Positions 41,046 to 53,250 are shown, counted from the first letter of the stretch. The stretch is 64,000 nucleotides of DNA from Anodontia alba (GCA_964016985.1 OZ024824.1:50075587-50139586), one strand, 5' to 3'. Notes: generated from the sequence alone by a model not told the origin. Numbers and translations are program-made.

Positions 41046-42667
41046 CAGAGTTCTCGGAAACGCCGATTCAGGCATATTTTTACGCCTATTTTTGCTTTTG
41101 TACACGTAAAATTTCCTTCCGAGGATTCTCATTTACGCCCTATTGCCACCGGACGTCCAAACTGAACTTCAAAGACGTACCGCGGACTTCCGAAATTCCT
41201 TTTGTCCGTCGAAATCGATACCCGAAATGTCCAAAAATTGTCAAAAAGCCTGCCCACTTTTGACGAGTTGTATGATGTTTGCCCCGCCTACTTATTGGAA
41301 ATTCGCTACCTGTGTTGACTGAGCTTTAAGGACGTCCCACTTTCCGCTTGCGGGAGTTTTATTGACATCGGTGTCAAGCGTCGCGGCACCCTTTTGATGA
41401 CTGCGTGATCACTAAGTGTATTTGTCACGCGTGCTGAGTTGATTAATTGATGTTTGTATAAGTAAACTTTCTTCTGCGACACCCGAAAATATTCGGTGAA
41501 ATTATATGAAGTCATTATTATTTTTAAATATTCACGTCTTAAAATCTTAAATTATTATTTTGCTAAAAACGTGTGTCGTCTGAAAACACCTCAACACTTC
41601 CGGGAGTTACCGAGTGAAATTAAATAAATAAATAACAATTATGCACAGAACGCAAATTTAAATCTATTCGAATTTAGAAGCTTATGTTTGTCATGACAAC
41701 AAAAGCAATTTTTCAAATGAGAAGAAAACATATTTTTCGTCAAAATTTTCGGAAAACCCGTTTCTAAATTCGTAGCCTTGTTCCGGCGCGCTGTTTACCA
41801 GCGCGGAAAAGACACAAAGTAAGTCTAAATATAGGCGAATTGCGATGGTTTTGCTTGCTATTCTCCGCGAACGAACGTATTGCTGTTGGTAACTCATCGA
41901 GAGCTGCCTTTAGTTTGTTTGTTGTTGCACGAGTCGGCGCCGTTTTCCCGCAATTTTTGTGAAGTAAGCAATTCGCTCGCTGGTGTGGATTAGCTTCAAT
42001 CCGAGCAAATATTTCATTAAATACATTTCTGCAAAATAATTTCAGCATAGTTTGTTTTTAAGAAAACATGTTTTGGGTGTTTTCTCTCATGTATTTTCTT
42101 TTCTTTTTTTCTTTCTCTGGGCTTTGAAACGAACGCGAAGTTGGACCAATGTTGATGCTTTCTCTAAGGTCCGACATACAAGTACAGGCTTTCCAAAAAG
42201 ATTCGATCGAATTTTGATAAGCAATAAGGATATGTTTAAAACACATCTAAGAGAAGTGTATATCATGATGATTCTGTGTGACACTGAATTAAGAACCTCT
42301 GTTCTACTAAAGAAAGGTCAGACTGCCGCAGCAGGGAAAAAAGTTGGACTTCCTAGATTTTCCTGTGGGACTTCGAAATTTGAGGGGTAGGAAGTCTGGG
42401 ACTTCCTGAGTCTGGAAGTTAATGGAAGTCCTGTCACTATTTCCTAAGCCCCAAAAGCTTTTGGATCCTTACCAGACACTCGGTGGTCTAGGTTAACTAT
42501 GTTGAAAAATGAAGTTGTCCAGACAATGTCCTTAAATATTAAGTTTTCATATTTAGCCGAAAACTCCAAGTTTTCTAGGTCAAACTCCTATTTTTCAGTT
42601 TTAACTCCAACTTTTCTCAGAGATGGATTCTTAAACTCCTGCTTTCAAAATCCTAGTGAGAACTCTG
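41046..42667. mobile_element. Outer TIR element (CAGAGTTCTC) enclosing hAT-like copy B
   Basis: CAGAGTTCTC at 41046 and GAGAACTCTG ending at 42667 form a 10-bp TIR. Flanks are TTTGTATG and TATATGAG in a place where family E normally reads CATTTGTATGGGGAAAATG, so a 6-8 bp imperfect duplication is likely. Most of the interior is copy B in reverse orientation. Confidence 0.6.
41132..42433 (-). mobile_element. hAT-like element copy B, inverted relative to copy A
   Basis: The reverse complement of 39392-40676 for about 1.28 kb with scattered differences. Its right end keeps GGAAGTTAATGGAAGTCCTG, whereas the other end lacks the last ~34 bp. Together A and B form a long inverted repeat with a 420-bp spacer. 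Confidence 0.8.
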
Positions 42668-43749
42668 TATATGAGGAAAATGTTGAAAAGTCATTTTCTC
42701 AAAATATGTTAAAGACTAATGGCTGAAACTTACATTGTATGATTAAAGTAGTAAAACATTTTAGTTATAATCAAAATTTTGTCCCCTGAGGGTGATCTGC
42801 CCTTGCCACTGGGCTATATACATGTATAAAATTGTGTGACTTTTAAATGTCTTCTTCTCTGAAACCGCTTGAGCAATTTTCACCAGATTTCACATGGGGC
42901 CTTCTGTCAAAAGGGTATTTCCAATATGTTGAAATAGTTCCGTGCCATCAAACAAGGTGGCCGCCATACCCATATATGGTAGAAACACTTAAAAATCTTC
43001 TTCTCCAGAACTAAGAAAGCTCTGGGGCTGAATCTTGGTATACAGCATCGAGGACTCAAGGTCTACCAAGTTTATTCAAATGAACTTTGATGTTTTTGCG
43101 GCAAGGTCAATATTTGCATCCCCATGCATTTGTATGGGGAAAAATGTTAAAAAGTCATTTTTTTCAGAATGTAATGGCTGAAACTTACAATGTGTGATTA
43201 AAGTAGTAAAACATTTTAGTTATAATCAAAATTTTGTCCCTTGAGGGTTATCTGCCCTTGCCACTGGGCTATATACATGTATAGAATTGTGTAATTTTAA
43301 CTGCACAATACATTAACCTATAGATAATGTGCTATATTCTATTCTGTTCATACCTTCCACAGAAAAAAACGACAGTACAGTCGTCCCATACAGTCTTAAT
43401 CCAGAAGGCCCCTTAGGCAGTCACCTGTGTGACGTCATTCCTCCCGCTCTTTTGATCACGTGTCAGTTTCTTTTCTGTGGACGAGAAAGTAAACAAAGGA
43501 TTTTTCTTCGGGTGAAAAAAATCTGTTTTCTTCCTTTTTCTTCAGTTGAAATTATAAACTTTGTTCTTTCTTATGTACCTTTATTATGCCTTTCATTTTT
43601 CATACTATATTTTGTTGTAAATCGTTTTTCAAATTCTTGTTATTATCCATCGCTCATTCGGCATAATGAGTTTTCGCAGCTTTCATGACGATTCTTCGTG
43701 GTGAATGTGGTCATAAAATGGTGTTCGGATAATTATGACAATTAAATGA

Positions 43750-45660
43750 ATTAAATGCTCTTCTTGTTCCAGGGAATCAACCTGCTCTACGTGTAGCTCT
43801 TGATCAGAAAAAACCTGGAAACTTGCCGAAGAAAGAAGAAATTACACTTCTAGAAAGTTGTTCATGGCTAAGAAGAAGAAGAGATCGCTAAGCCATGTCT
43901 GATTCTTCAGACAAAGAAAATTGAATGGGATCACCACCCCATATGGCCCTGCTGCCTGGGTGAGGACCCATCCAGGTGGCAACTCGAAGGGTACTTGTAC
44001 CCAGAGGAGTGTAAGTCCACCGGCCACTGGTCAACCGACCACCAGCCATTCACCCAGTGGACAAGAAGACATCACAAACTGGCCACCGGCCACCGGTCAA
44101 ATGGGATTATATAAGAATTTTCAAGTCAGTCAATCACCGGTCACCGGCCATCTAGCCACCGGTCATTGGACAGAAAATATCAACATAGGGGAAAGTCAGT
44201 ATTCACGAGCTACCGGTCACAGGTCATCAGACTTTATATTAACCTACATTTAGTGAGACTCATGCCATGGGCATGGAGTTCACTAATAATAACTCAAAAA
44301 GAGTTCTATTACCCCTGGAAACGGACTTTAGTAATATGTCCAATCCCGATGTTGTAATCAAACCGTCTGATAACAACTGGAGATAGGACAACAGACTTTA
44401 CAGACTTCCCTCTCTGGACGTATTTCCAGGAGGGATCAGTCTAGAAGTAAGCATAAATCCAAGAAGAGGAGGAGATGTAGATCATCCATTACATCCTCCC
44501 CTTCTAGGTCTGCATCTTCAGACTCTCGCAAAGAAGCAGAAAGTCTAAAATATCAAAAAAATTCTCACAAGAAAAGGAGAAGAAAATATACATCTTCTTC
44601 TTCTTCTTCATTATCTGATAATCAGTCCCATGATTATGGCAGATACAAGAAGTAGACATAGTCTACTGGCTGCGCAGAATCCGAGTATACTACAGCCTGT
44701 GGAAATAACTAATGTCCAGACATTTCTACAGATTTTACAACGCTTTACAAAGGACAGGTTCAGACTCTGAAATTGAAACCTGGTCCTTTGATAGGGCAAT
44801 CAATGAAGTTTTCAAGCTTTTGCCTCCGGAGTTTAAGGCCAACCGAGGAATATGCTCCGGCAAAGCCTTTATCTGGCATTGAACACTTAATGGAGTCGCA
44901 TGCGACTCCATTACTATTATTGCTGCAATCTAAGCTAGTTTAAAATACTGCCAGATTTCTTCAAAGCAAAATTGACATGGAGAAATGTGGCAGAGATTGG
45001 ATATGCTCCCAAAATTTAGTATCTTCCCTGACACAGACTTAATTTTATAAGAGCCAGTCAGTATGTCCTGACAGATAACATTACTCTGTTAGAATCAGAA
45101 GCTTCCCTGCTGGATTTATCTAGCTAAGGAAAATACTCCATTCCAATTAAAAAATATTGAATTGTAGTAAAAGAGACCGCAAACTTATAGCGATAAACTC
45201 GCATGCGGATCTAATTTCTTCTGCTGCTTACTTATGTATGCAGCAGCAGACAATGTACATGCCAGCTCTTTTGAGACTGATTGAAACAGTAGCTAAGTCT
45301 ATAAGCATGCCACGGCTATATCTACGATCTTAGCTACGAAGATTTTCCAAGCTAGACGTGATGCGATGCTGGCCACTTCTAAGATTTTACTGGACAATTC
45401 CAACCATGAGTTGCGAAACGCTCCAATAATTCTAAAACCTTATTTGGTAATAAAATTAAGGAAGTTGCCAAGGGCAAAATTGAGACCCAGCAACAAAGGT
45501 TCTTGGCAGCTTCCTCTGTTGCTATTACCATACAACAATAACAAAAGTAACTTATCCGGCTCCTTCGATCTTTAAGAGACCGAAGCAGCCTACTAAACCT
45601 TCTAGGCCTCAGCAAACGCAGCCGTACAAGCCTAAATTCAGACACTATCATACTCATCAA
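43750..45660 (+). pseudogene. DIRS1 gag-like region
   Basis: Frames are broken, but 44440-44640 encodes a strongly basic, Ser/Arg-rich stretch (SRSKHKSKKRRRCRSS, SHKKRRRKYTSSSSSS) typical of DIRS gag. Upstream, 44005-44220 is a degenerate array of CACCGGTCA/CACCGGCCA words. ORF pieces before 46000 have no other recognisable domain. Confidence 0.55.
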
Positions 45661-45973
45661 GAATAACAGAATATGCTAAGAGAAGTGGAAATCAGAAACA
45701 GTTCCCCTCCTCTAAGCAAGCCTCATCCTCTACAAAATTCTGAAGTCCAACTCTTTCCACTGCCAGTTCTACCACGTCCAGACATTCCAGTGGGAGGAAG
45801 GTTGGCCTATTTTGTGGAACAATGGGAAGAATTGACATATAACAAGTGGGTTCTCTCTTCGTTCGAAATGGGTTCAAGTTCCCATTCAAGTCAGTTCCTC
45901 CCCTATCAGTCGTTCCAATAAATCTGAGTCAATCTTCCTCCCCGTTATTGAGAGAAGAGATCACAAATGGGCA

Positions 45974-46560
45974 GTGGAAAAGGTATGGAATCAGGGAACT
46001 CCCGGTTTTTATTCCCGGCTATTCCTAGTGCCAATAAAGAATGGAAAGTTATTCCCAGTAATAGAACTTTCCTTACTAAATCTCTATATAAACAAACAGC
46101 ATTTTAAGATAGAGACAGTCAAGTCAGTAAGCCAACGACTGGGCTGTCTCCATAGATCTGACGGATGCATATCTTCATGTTACGATACATCCGAGATCCA
46201 GAAAATACATCAGTTCGTCTACGAACATCAGGTCTTTCAGTTCACGGCCTTATCGTTCGGAATGTACCCTAAGTCCGTGGATTTTCACAAAATTAATGAA
46301 TGTAATAGCAGCACACTTACGACTACGTGCCGTATCGCTCTTCCCATACCTAGACAATTAGCTAATAGATCTGATTCACAATATCGACTTATCTTTTACA
46401 TACACTCTTCAAACGGTACAAATCTACCAAATCTAAGAAGTCAGATTTGATACAAACACAAAATTCACCAATATAGGTATGAAATTTCTAACTCAACAGA
46501 AATAGAGTACCAGCGAACCGAGTAAAGCTCTGATTCTGACCATTGAACAGACTCATGTTC
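45974..46560 (+). pseudogene. DIRS1 reverse transcriptase remnant
   Basis: In alternating frames: GTPGFYSRLFLVPIKNG, SIDLTDAYLHVTIHPRSRKY (first catalytic Asp), VFQFTALSFGM and SPWIFTKLMNVIAAHLRLRA. At the catalytic box (about 46341-46355) the sequence reads YLDN followed by a stop, where the related copy at 61236 has YLDDW. The RT is therefore dead at its active site. Confidence 0.82.
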
Positions 46561-46582
46561 GGCACGAACCTTCCTTTCTCTT

Positions 46583-47316
46583 TTGGGTAAACTCAATGCA
46601 GCAGCAGACGTGATTTTTCTAGGCAGACTGCATTTACGACATCTGCAAATACGCCTATCATCGGTCTGGAAACCTCACATTCTTCCCTTAGATCATCAGG
46701 TTATGATTAACAGTATGATTGAATTCCTTTTGAAATGGTGGATGAACACCAATAGATTCGTTCAAGGGATGTCCAGTCACCCTCCAGACCCCAAAACATT
46801 CCTTTATACGGATGCCAGTCATTACGGATGGGGAGCTCATCTGGAACCGATGAGTCTATCCTTTCATGGTCGCTAGTCGGAAGACCAATACCAGCTTTAT
46901 ATCAACATGTTGGAAATAATGGCCATTCATTTAGCACTGATAAAACCTTAAAATATATTCACCATTCTTGTGTCATGATTTCTACCGACAACACAACAGT
47001 GGTCTTATATATCAACAAACAAGGAGGAATACACTCTCCCAACCTACGCGTAGAGGTATGGAAGATCCTCCAATGCTGCCTAAAACATCATATTGTCGTC
47101 AGGATTCATCATATACCAGGCAAATTCAATGTTTTGGCAAATAGATTATCGAGAATCGACAAAATAGTCAAAACAGAATGGGCATTGGATCAATCGATAG
47201 TGAATTCAATTTTCCAAATGTTCAACTATTCCAATCTGGATCTGTTTGCAACACGTTTCAATCACAAACTCCCACTTTCTGTGTTCCCAGTTCTGGACAT
47301 CAAACCTTGGCGATAG
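46583..47316 (+). pseudogene. DIRS1 RNase H region
   Basis: Contains LLGKLNAAADVIFLGRLHLRHLQ, FLYTDASHYGWGAHLEP (first Asp), a NMLEIMAIHLAL-type Glu motif in an adjacent frame, MISTDNTTVVLYINKQGG and HHIPGKFNVLANRLSR. A long acceptable frame at 46828-47316 follows a frameshift near 46870. It is homologous to 61500-62120 in DIRS copy 2. Confidence 0.85.
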
Positions 47317-47679
47317 ACGCATTTTCCATGAACTGGAACAATATTCATGTTATGCATTTCATTGAACAATACTAATTCCTTCTGTCCTGAACAAGATTTG
47401 TCAATCTCAGTGCAGAATAGTTCTTATAGCACCTCTTTTGCTGCAACAAACATGGTTCTCAGACATTCTACAACTACTTGTCTCAGCTCCAGTTCATCTT
47501 CCACTCTTTCCAAACTATTAACAAGCAAAAGGAAAGTTTCAACTTCGATATCTCCCAGCACTCAACCTTCACGCCTGGGAGTTATCAAACAATCAGTTAG
47601 AGATAAAAATTTTCGCAAACGTTGCAGAATTTGTCTCCAAATCAAGACAAACATCAACTCAGAAAGTCTGTGACGCGAA

Positions 47680-48600
47680 ATGGATCGTATATACCCGTTG
47701 GTGTCATAGAAGGAAGGTTAATCCGGTCTCGGCCCTTCTTACTGTTATAGCCAATTTCCTTGTTTACCTTTTCTCTTAGTAAAAGTATCAGATTAATACT
47801 ATTAAGGGGTATAGATCTATGATATCTAGTACTCTTAAAATTATAGAATCGGATCTAACCATGTCTTGTCATTTTGAATTACAACGCCCTGTACAAAGAT
47901 CTCTTACTCCTTAATGGGATTTATCTTGGGTCTTAGTCTTTCTACAGAAAGCCCCATATGAACCTTCTAAATTTCATAACGTTATAGATAGCCTTTCTAC
48001 TCTTGCCACTGCCAAAAGATGTACCGAGATTCATGCCCTGGCAATGGATTCAAACTATTTAAGATTCAATCAATATGATGGATCAATATCTTTGATAGTT
48101 CAAACTGGGTTTATGGATAAGAGTCAACTTCCATCCATTTGCCCAGATCCTATTTTTAACCCTAATTTGCCCATATATTGGAACATTCAGATAGATTTTT
48201 ATGACCGATAAGAGCCTTAAAATTCTATCTTAAGATGACTAGACCTTTCCGTCAAAATAGATCTAGTCTATTTCTACCAATTAAGGCAAATAAGACATTT
48301 CTAAATCCTCTGTCTCAAGATGGATATCTTATACTATTAAGATTGCCTAAAGGAAACTCACCCATAAAGACTTTCCCTTCTTTAAGATTAAGCTCATGGT
48401 TAGGGCTCTATCTTCCTCTTGGGCCTTTTTCGATAAAGTTCCACAGTAGGGAATCAGTCTTCTACCTTTGCTAAGTTCTATCCAAGGGATATGTCTCAGC
48501 AACTTCAAACCTGCATAATTTGGGCCCAATTGTTGTGGCCCAAAAAGTGGTGGGGGACCAAGTTAACAGTGCCTTGGATGCCTAAAGAAGACTAACAGCC
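47680..48600 (+). pseudogene. DIRS1 tyrosine recombinase remnant
   Basis: Fragments in several frames: ATAKRCTEIHALAMDS (Arg of the RHRY set), a VRALSSSWAFF block where the usual His two residues before Arg has been lost by an indel (about 48390-48430), and STFAKFYPRDMSQQL carrying the expected nucleophile Tyr (about 48452-48496). DIRS elements integrate circular DNA with this enzyme. The catalytic His loss and stops make it nonfunctional. Confidence 0.75.
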
Positions 48601-48824
48601 TCCAACCCTACAATACATATATTAAGGTTATTAATATATCTCATGTAATTGGAATGAGCTTACTCTTAGGATTTATATTGACTGAGCTTATTCTAAGAGT
48701 TTCCTAAGCCTTAATCCAGAAGTGGAGGGAGCTACTTGTTTTGTGTTAGAAATTGGAGCTCCTTCCCACCATTATTGGTGAATTCTAGCACATTATCTAT
48801 GTTAATGTATTGTGCAGTTAAAAT

Positions 48825-49690
48825 GGGTCAGTGTATTCCTTGGACTAAATCACTTGGACCATTGGACTTGGACTGGTCCAAGTGATTATCAGTTGGACCA
48901 AATGGGGTGTATTCCTTGGACCAATTCCAGTTGGACCAAGTCATGAATACCTGTTGGACCATATTAAACCATGTTTTTATGGCTTAAGTAATACATGTAT
49001 GTATCTATGTAAATTGTATTCATTATTTTTTATTTATTTTATTTTTGTTTTTTATTATTTATTTATTTTTTACTTTTGATAAAATTTTAATTGACATAAT
49101 TTGGTATTTTTGAAAGCATTGTTATATTTTGTGAAGGCTAATATATTCACACAATAATCAACTGGTTTTGACAATTAAACGTTTTAAGGCTAAGTACCCT
49201 GTGTAAAATTTTCAGCAGATAACATTTTGAAGTTGTTGTTTTGTTTTTTTCCTGTAAACAGATTTTGGCATTTCATAAAAATTGTCTGTACAGGATTTGA
49301 CATTCCATGCAAGTTGTCTTCAGCGGAGACAATTTGCATGAAATGTCAAACCTGTTTTATGGAGAAAAATGAAAAAAATGTCATCAATTTGTCATTTGCT
49401 GAATTAGCCCAGAGAGTAGTAAAGGTTTAATTGGACCCCGAATTGGACCATGTCCATGTATTGAGTTTACATTAATCTGAACATTGTTGGACTTTCCATA
49501 ACAAATTGCCTTGACCAAGAAAATATTTTTTATAGTACTATTATTATTTATTTATTTATTTATATTTATTTATTTAATTATTTATTAATAATTTTAGATG
49601 TATATAAATGGTTTGGATTTACCATTTCAGTTGGTACTTATTTTATTTTAACTTCGCTTTTAAAAATATGCATTTTGCAGTGACTTGAGC
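48825..49690 (+). repeat. C arm 1 (outer left)
   Basis: Starts GGGTCAGTGTATTCCTTGG and carries repeated GGACCAAATCACTTGG, CAGTTGGACC and TATTCCTTGGACCA words. A central palindrome lies at 49200-49420 (CATTTCATAAAAATTGTCT..GACAATTTGCATGAAATG flanked by CAGCAGATAAC and GTCATTTGCTG). It ends ATTTACCATTTCAGTTGGTAC and TTTTGCAGTGACTTGAG. Confidence 0.8.
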
Positions 49691-50460
49691 TAATGCCCTG
49701 TATTCCTTGGACCAAATCACTTGGACTGCAGGTCCAGGTGATTATCAGTTGGACCAGATGAGGTGTATTCCTTGGACCAGTTCCAGTTGGACCAGGTATA
49801 TACTTGTTGGACCATATTAAACTGTGTATAATATGTATCTACATAAAGTTTTTTTTTTTTTCTTTTATTTCTTTTGATAAAACAATTTTAATTGAGATAA
49901 TTGGAAAGTGGGGAAAACTCATTTATTCTTACAATCTTTGTTCTTTCTTCAGAGACATACCTGTTACCTCTTAACCTTTACCACTCTCTGGGCTAATTCA
50001 GCAGTCAACTAATTGGTGATAGTTTTCTTATTTTTCCTAGAAACAGGTTTGATATTTCATGCAAATTGTCTCCATTGGATTTGTATGAAATGTCAAATCC
50101 TGTTTTCTGGGAAAATAAGAAAAAATATTTCAAAATGTCATCTGCAGAAAAAATTATCCAGAGTGCTAAGCATTAAAGAATCCCATTCTTTGAGTGAAAA
50201 TGATGATTTTGCATTCCATTCTGACATTCCATATGTGTTAGAAAAAGGTTTTACAATCACTTCTTAATATTTGCAGCTTTTTTTTTTTCCATCCTGTAAC
50301 AGTAACAGTATCTGATGTGACATGTCAGTTACCCGAGAAAACCTGTCAATCACCTGATAAGACTTGTCAATCATCCGATAATACCTGTCATTAAATACCC
50401 TAAGTCTACTGGCCAATGAAATCCATAGATGAAAAGCATAGCATTCCATAGAAAAATTAA
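49691..50460 (+). repeat. C arm 2 (inner left)
   Basis: Begins CCCTGTATTCCTTGGACC. Its central palindrome module is in the opposite orientation from the other arms (here CTCTGGGCTAATTCAGCAG comes first, at 49990). 50325-50395 adds three CTGTCAATCA.C.GATAA words. Confidence 0.7.
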
Positions 50461-52139
50461 AGCAAACTAATCAAGTATTCCTATTATGATTTAAAAATAT
50501 TTGTCCAATTTTAAACTTTCACATTTAAACTTTCATGTTCTTTGTAAAAATAAAAAAAAATAACCTTGATGCTACGTGAGTCACTGGAAGAAACAACAAT
50601 TGAAAGAAATGAACAAAATCTTAAAACATTTGACACATAGACAACACAAAACTTATATTTTTATGAACAGACAAGTGAATAGCAACTATACCAAAATAAA
50701 TACAAATACAAGGCATTAATTAAGGGTACAAAACAAAAATTGCATTAAGACAAAACAACTGCCTTTCAGCTAAATACAACAAATAAACAAACAAATAAAT
50801 AATTGATAAAGTCACAGGAAGAAACAAAACTGGAAAGAAATAAAAATCAGATAAGATTTGTGACATGTAAACAATTACGCAAAATTATGTTTTTATGAAC
50901 AATTTCAACGTACAAGAGAACTGAATGACCATAATACACAAAATAAATAAATTAATAAATAAGTTGATGTACTTTCTCTCTGTCTTTCTCTGTCACTCTC
51001 TCTCTCTCTCTCTCTTTCTTAAAAACATATAGTGTTAGTTGAATAGTTTAAGAATTAAGTGTTCATGATGTGCATGTAAAAGTAAATGAAAATCAGAATA
51101 AATAAATAAATAAATTGCTAGAAACAAAGACTGAAAAAAAAAATAAAATAAAATAAATGAAACTATTATGACATATAAACAACAACACAATTATTTATGA
51201 ACATACATCAGGCCTGGATGGATGAATTAGAACTTTCAACTCTTCATTATAGCATTATGTTTAGTGTGAAAATATAGGGTTTAATAAAATATAATAATTC
51301 TTTCAAGAAATATCAAAATATCTCAGTTAAAACTGTTTTATCAAATATAAAAATATATAAAATAAATACAAACACTGTCTGTGGATATACATTATTTAGT
51401 TTAGTTGTTAAAAAGTGATTGAATATGGTCTTTGCCCTCCATCAGTTAGAGAAGAAAAAAACAACTTAATTTCAGAAAAAAAATGTTCAGTTTTGCAACT
51501 TTCACTGTAACTTTAATTGTTACAAAAACTTGACATAAAGTGAGTTACTGGAAGGAAAAAAAATGAAAGAAATAGAAAAAGGTTTAAAGATCTGTGATAT
51601 ATTATAAATAACACAAGTATAATTTTGTATTATGATACAGAAATCAATATCACTAAGTGCTATTTATGATTTATGAAAAATAGAAATACATATCAAATGA
51701 AATTAACTTAAAAACCGCTAAGTCAATTTGAAAATTAAAAAAAAAAAATCAATTTTATCCTTCATCCTTCATCTTGATACAAAGTAATGGTCATCTTAAA
51801 CTATCGAATAGATACAAAGTAACTTTACCAATTAAAAGGGATAAATGAATGAAAAATAATATATGACAAATTAAAGATCACTTCTAAAACATATCTTTTG
51901 CATATAAGGACAGTGTTACTAACACAATTTTGGTGTGGGTAAATGTCCTCTTTTAGGTTAAGAGGGTTGGGTAAATGTCCAGGTGGGTAAATCCGGTGGG
52001 TAGATGTCCGGGTTGGTTACATTATCACAGACCATACCCCATTTGAAACAGTTGAGTAGCAAAAATTATTATTTATTTTTTTTTTTTGCCAAAGATTATT
52101 GAAAACCTGAGAAGATTTGGTTATCCAACCAGATGAAAT
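50461..52139. other. AT-rich interior of C, no gene
   Basis: Low-complexity A/T-rich DNA with AAATAAATAAAT and CTCTCTCT runs (50985-51020). A short cluster of GGGTAAATGTCC-like words lies at 51938-52020. No coding signal. Confidence 0.5.
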
Positions 52140-53250
52140 ATCCTGTCATTAAAATCTTATGTCCAATATGTGAAGTTCTTGATTAACATGTGAATCAAGA
52201 ATCAGCGCATTATGATCTTGTTTGTTGCTGCTCGTCCATACACTGTTTCATTCAATACGATCAGCCATAAGCCTGGCACATCATCATCTAATATTTAAAT
52301 ATGGCTTGCTATATGCAAAATTCTAGATTACCATGTGAATCTGCGCAATCTGATATAGTTCTTCGCTGGTCATCCATGCATCGTTTCATTCTATACGATC
52401 TGCCGTTACTACGACAACATTGTCTTCTAATAGTTGAATATAGCGCACTATATGCGAAATTCTAGATTAGCATGTAAATTTGCGCATTCTGATCTTTTTT
52501 GTTGCTGCTGGTTCATACATTGTTTCATTCAATATGATCTGCCATTACTCCGACAAATCATCTTCTAACATTTAAATAAAGCTTGCTTAATGCAAAATTC
52601 TAGATTACCACGTGCATCCACGTGTTCTTATCTGGTTTATTGATGCTCATCCATATATTTTTTCATTTGATATGATCTGTTGTTACTCTTGTACAATGTC
52701 TTGACTCATGTGCATGTATGATGCGATAATGCACGAGCGTGAATGAGTGCATTATCGCACACACGCGAGCAGAACCATGGTATATTAAACTGATTTATCT
52801 CATTTGCATGTATTAAGATTATCTTTCAAGCTGAATATTGGGAATTTGTCCATTATGTGATAAATACAGAACACTGCGCATTCTGATCTGGTTCTTTGCT
52901 GCCTCTCTGTACATTGTTTTATTCGATATGATCTGCCAAGAATCTGGCACATCATCTTCAAATATTTAAATAAAGTGTGCTATAAAATGCAGAATTTTAA
53001 ATAAGTATGTGCATCCGCACATTCTGATCTGGTTTGTTGCTGTTTGTACATTATTTTAATCATACTCCAGCACATCATCTTCTAATATTTGGATAGAGCT
53101 TGCAATATGCAAAATTCTAAATTAGAATATGCATCCGCGCATTCTGATCTGGGTAATTGCTGCTCATCCATTCATTAGTTTCATTTGATAGGATCTGCCA
53201 TTACTACAGCACATCGTCTTCTAATATTTACAAATACCACTTGCTAAAGA
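52140..53250. repeat. ~135-bp tandem satellite inside C
   Basis: About eight diverged units share TATGCAAAATTCTAGATTA.CATGTG, ATCCGCGCATTCTGATCTGG, TTGTTGCTGCTCRTCCATACATT, TTTCATTCRATA.GATCTGCC and ACATCATCTTCTAATATTTAAATA. A 13-bp perfect inverted repeat (TGCGATAATGCAC, 52722-52734 and 52747-52759) lies in an interrupting segment. Confidence 0.8.

Larger units (their letters stand above)
38857..43298 (+). repeat. Family E array, left part, with two hAT-like insertions
   Basis: The head TTTTAGCTCAACAGAACCGAAGGCTTCGGGGGC at 38857 is followed by long units of about 470 bp: TGTCTTCTTCTCTGAAACTGC, ACCAGATTTCACATGGGGCC, CAAGATGGCCGCCATGCCCATAT, CTTCTCCAGAACCAAGAAAGC, TTTGACCTTTTTACAGCAAGGTC, CTGAAACTTACAATGT and ATCTGCCCTTGCCACTGGGC. 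Unit blocks lie at 38920-39391, 40711-41045 and 42668-43298, separated by insertions. The array is cut at 43298 (GTGTAATTTT) and resumes at 60338. Confidence 0.8.
43299..48824 (+). mobile_element. DIRS-type retrotransposon 1, main part
   Basis: Opens AACTGCACAATACATTAACC..AGATAATGTGCT (43299-43333), and near its right side reads the inverse, AGCACATTATCTATGTTAATGTATTGTGCAGTT (48787-48819). Between them lie gag-like, RT, RNase H and tyrosine-recombinase remnants, the DIRS gene set. Inverted instead of direct termini, absence of an integrase and insertion in family E without target duplication all fit DIRS biology. Sequence homologous to the left end, in reverse, appears at 60130-60290, so the true right end seems to be beyond the foldback element C that splits it. 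Many stops make this copy defective. Confidence 0.85.

Noticed and set aside
43329..43688. 119-codon ORF as a possible host exon
   Set aside because: It overlaps the DIRS1 terminal repeat, which recurs in reverse at 60130-60290; no domain was recognised.
43502..44027. Missing DIRS gag N-terminus as a clean ORF
   Set aside because: Frames are too broken to define a start or a domain; only the basic Ser/Arg-rich part is supportable.
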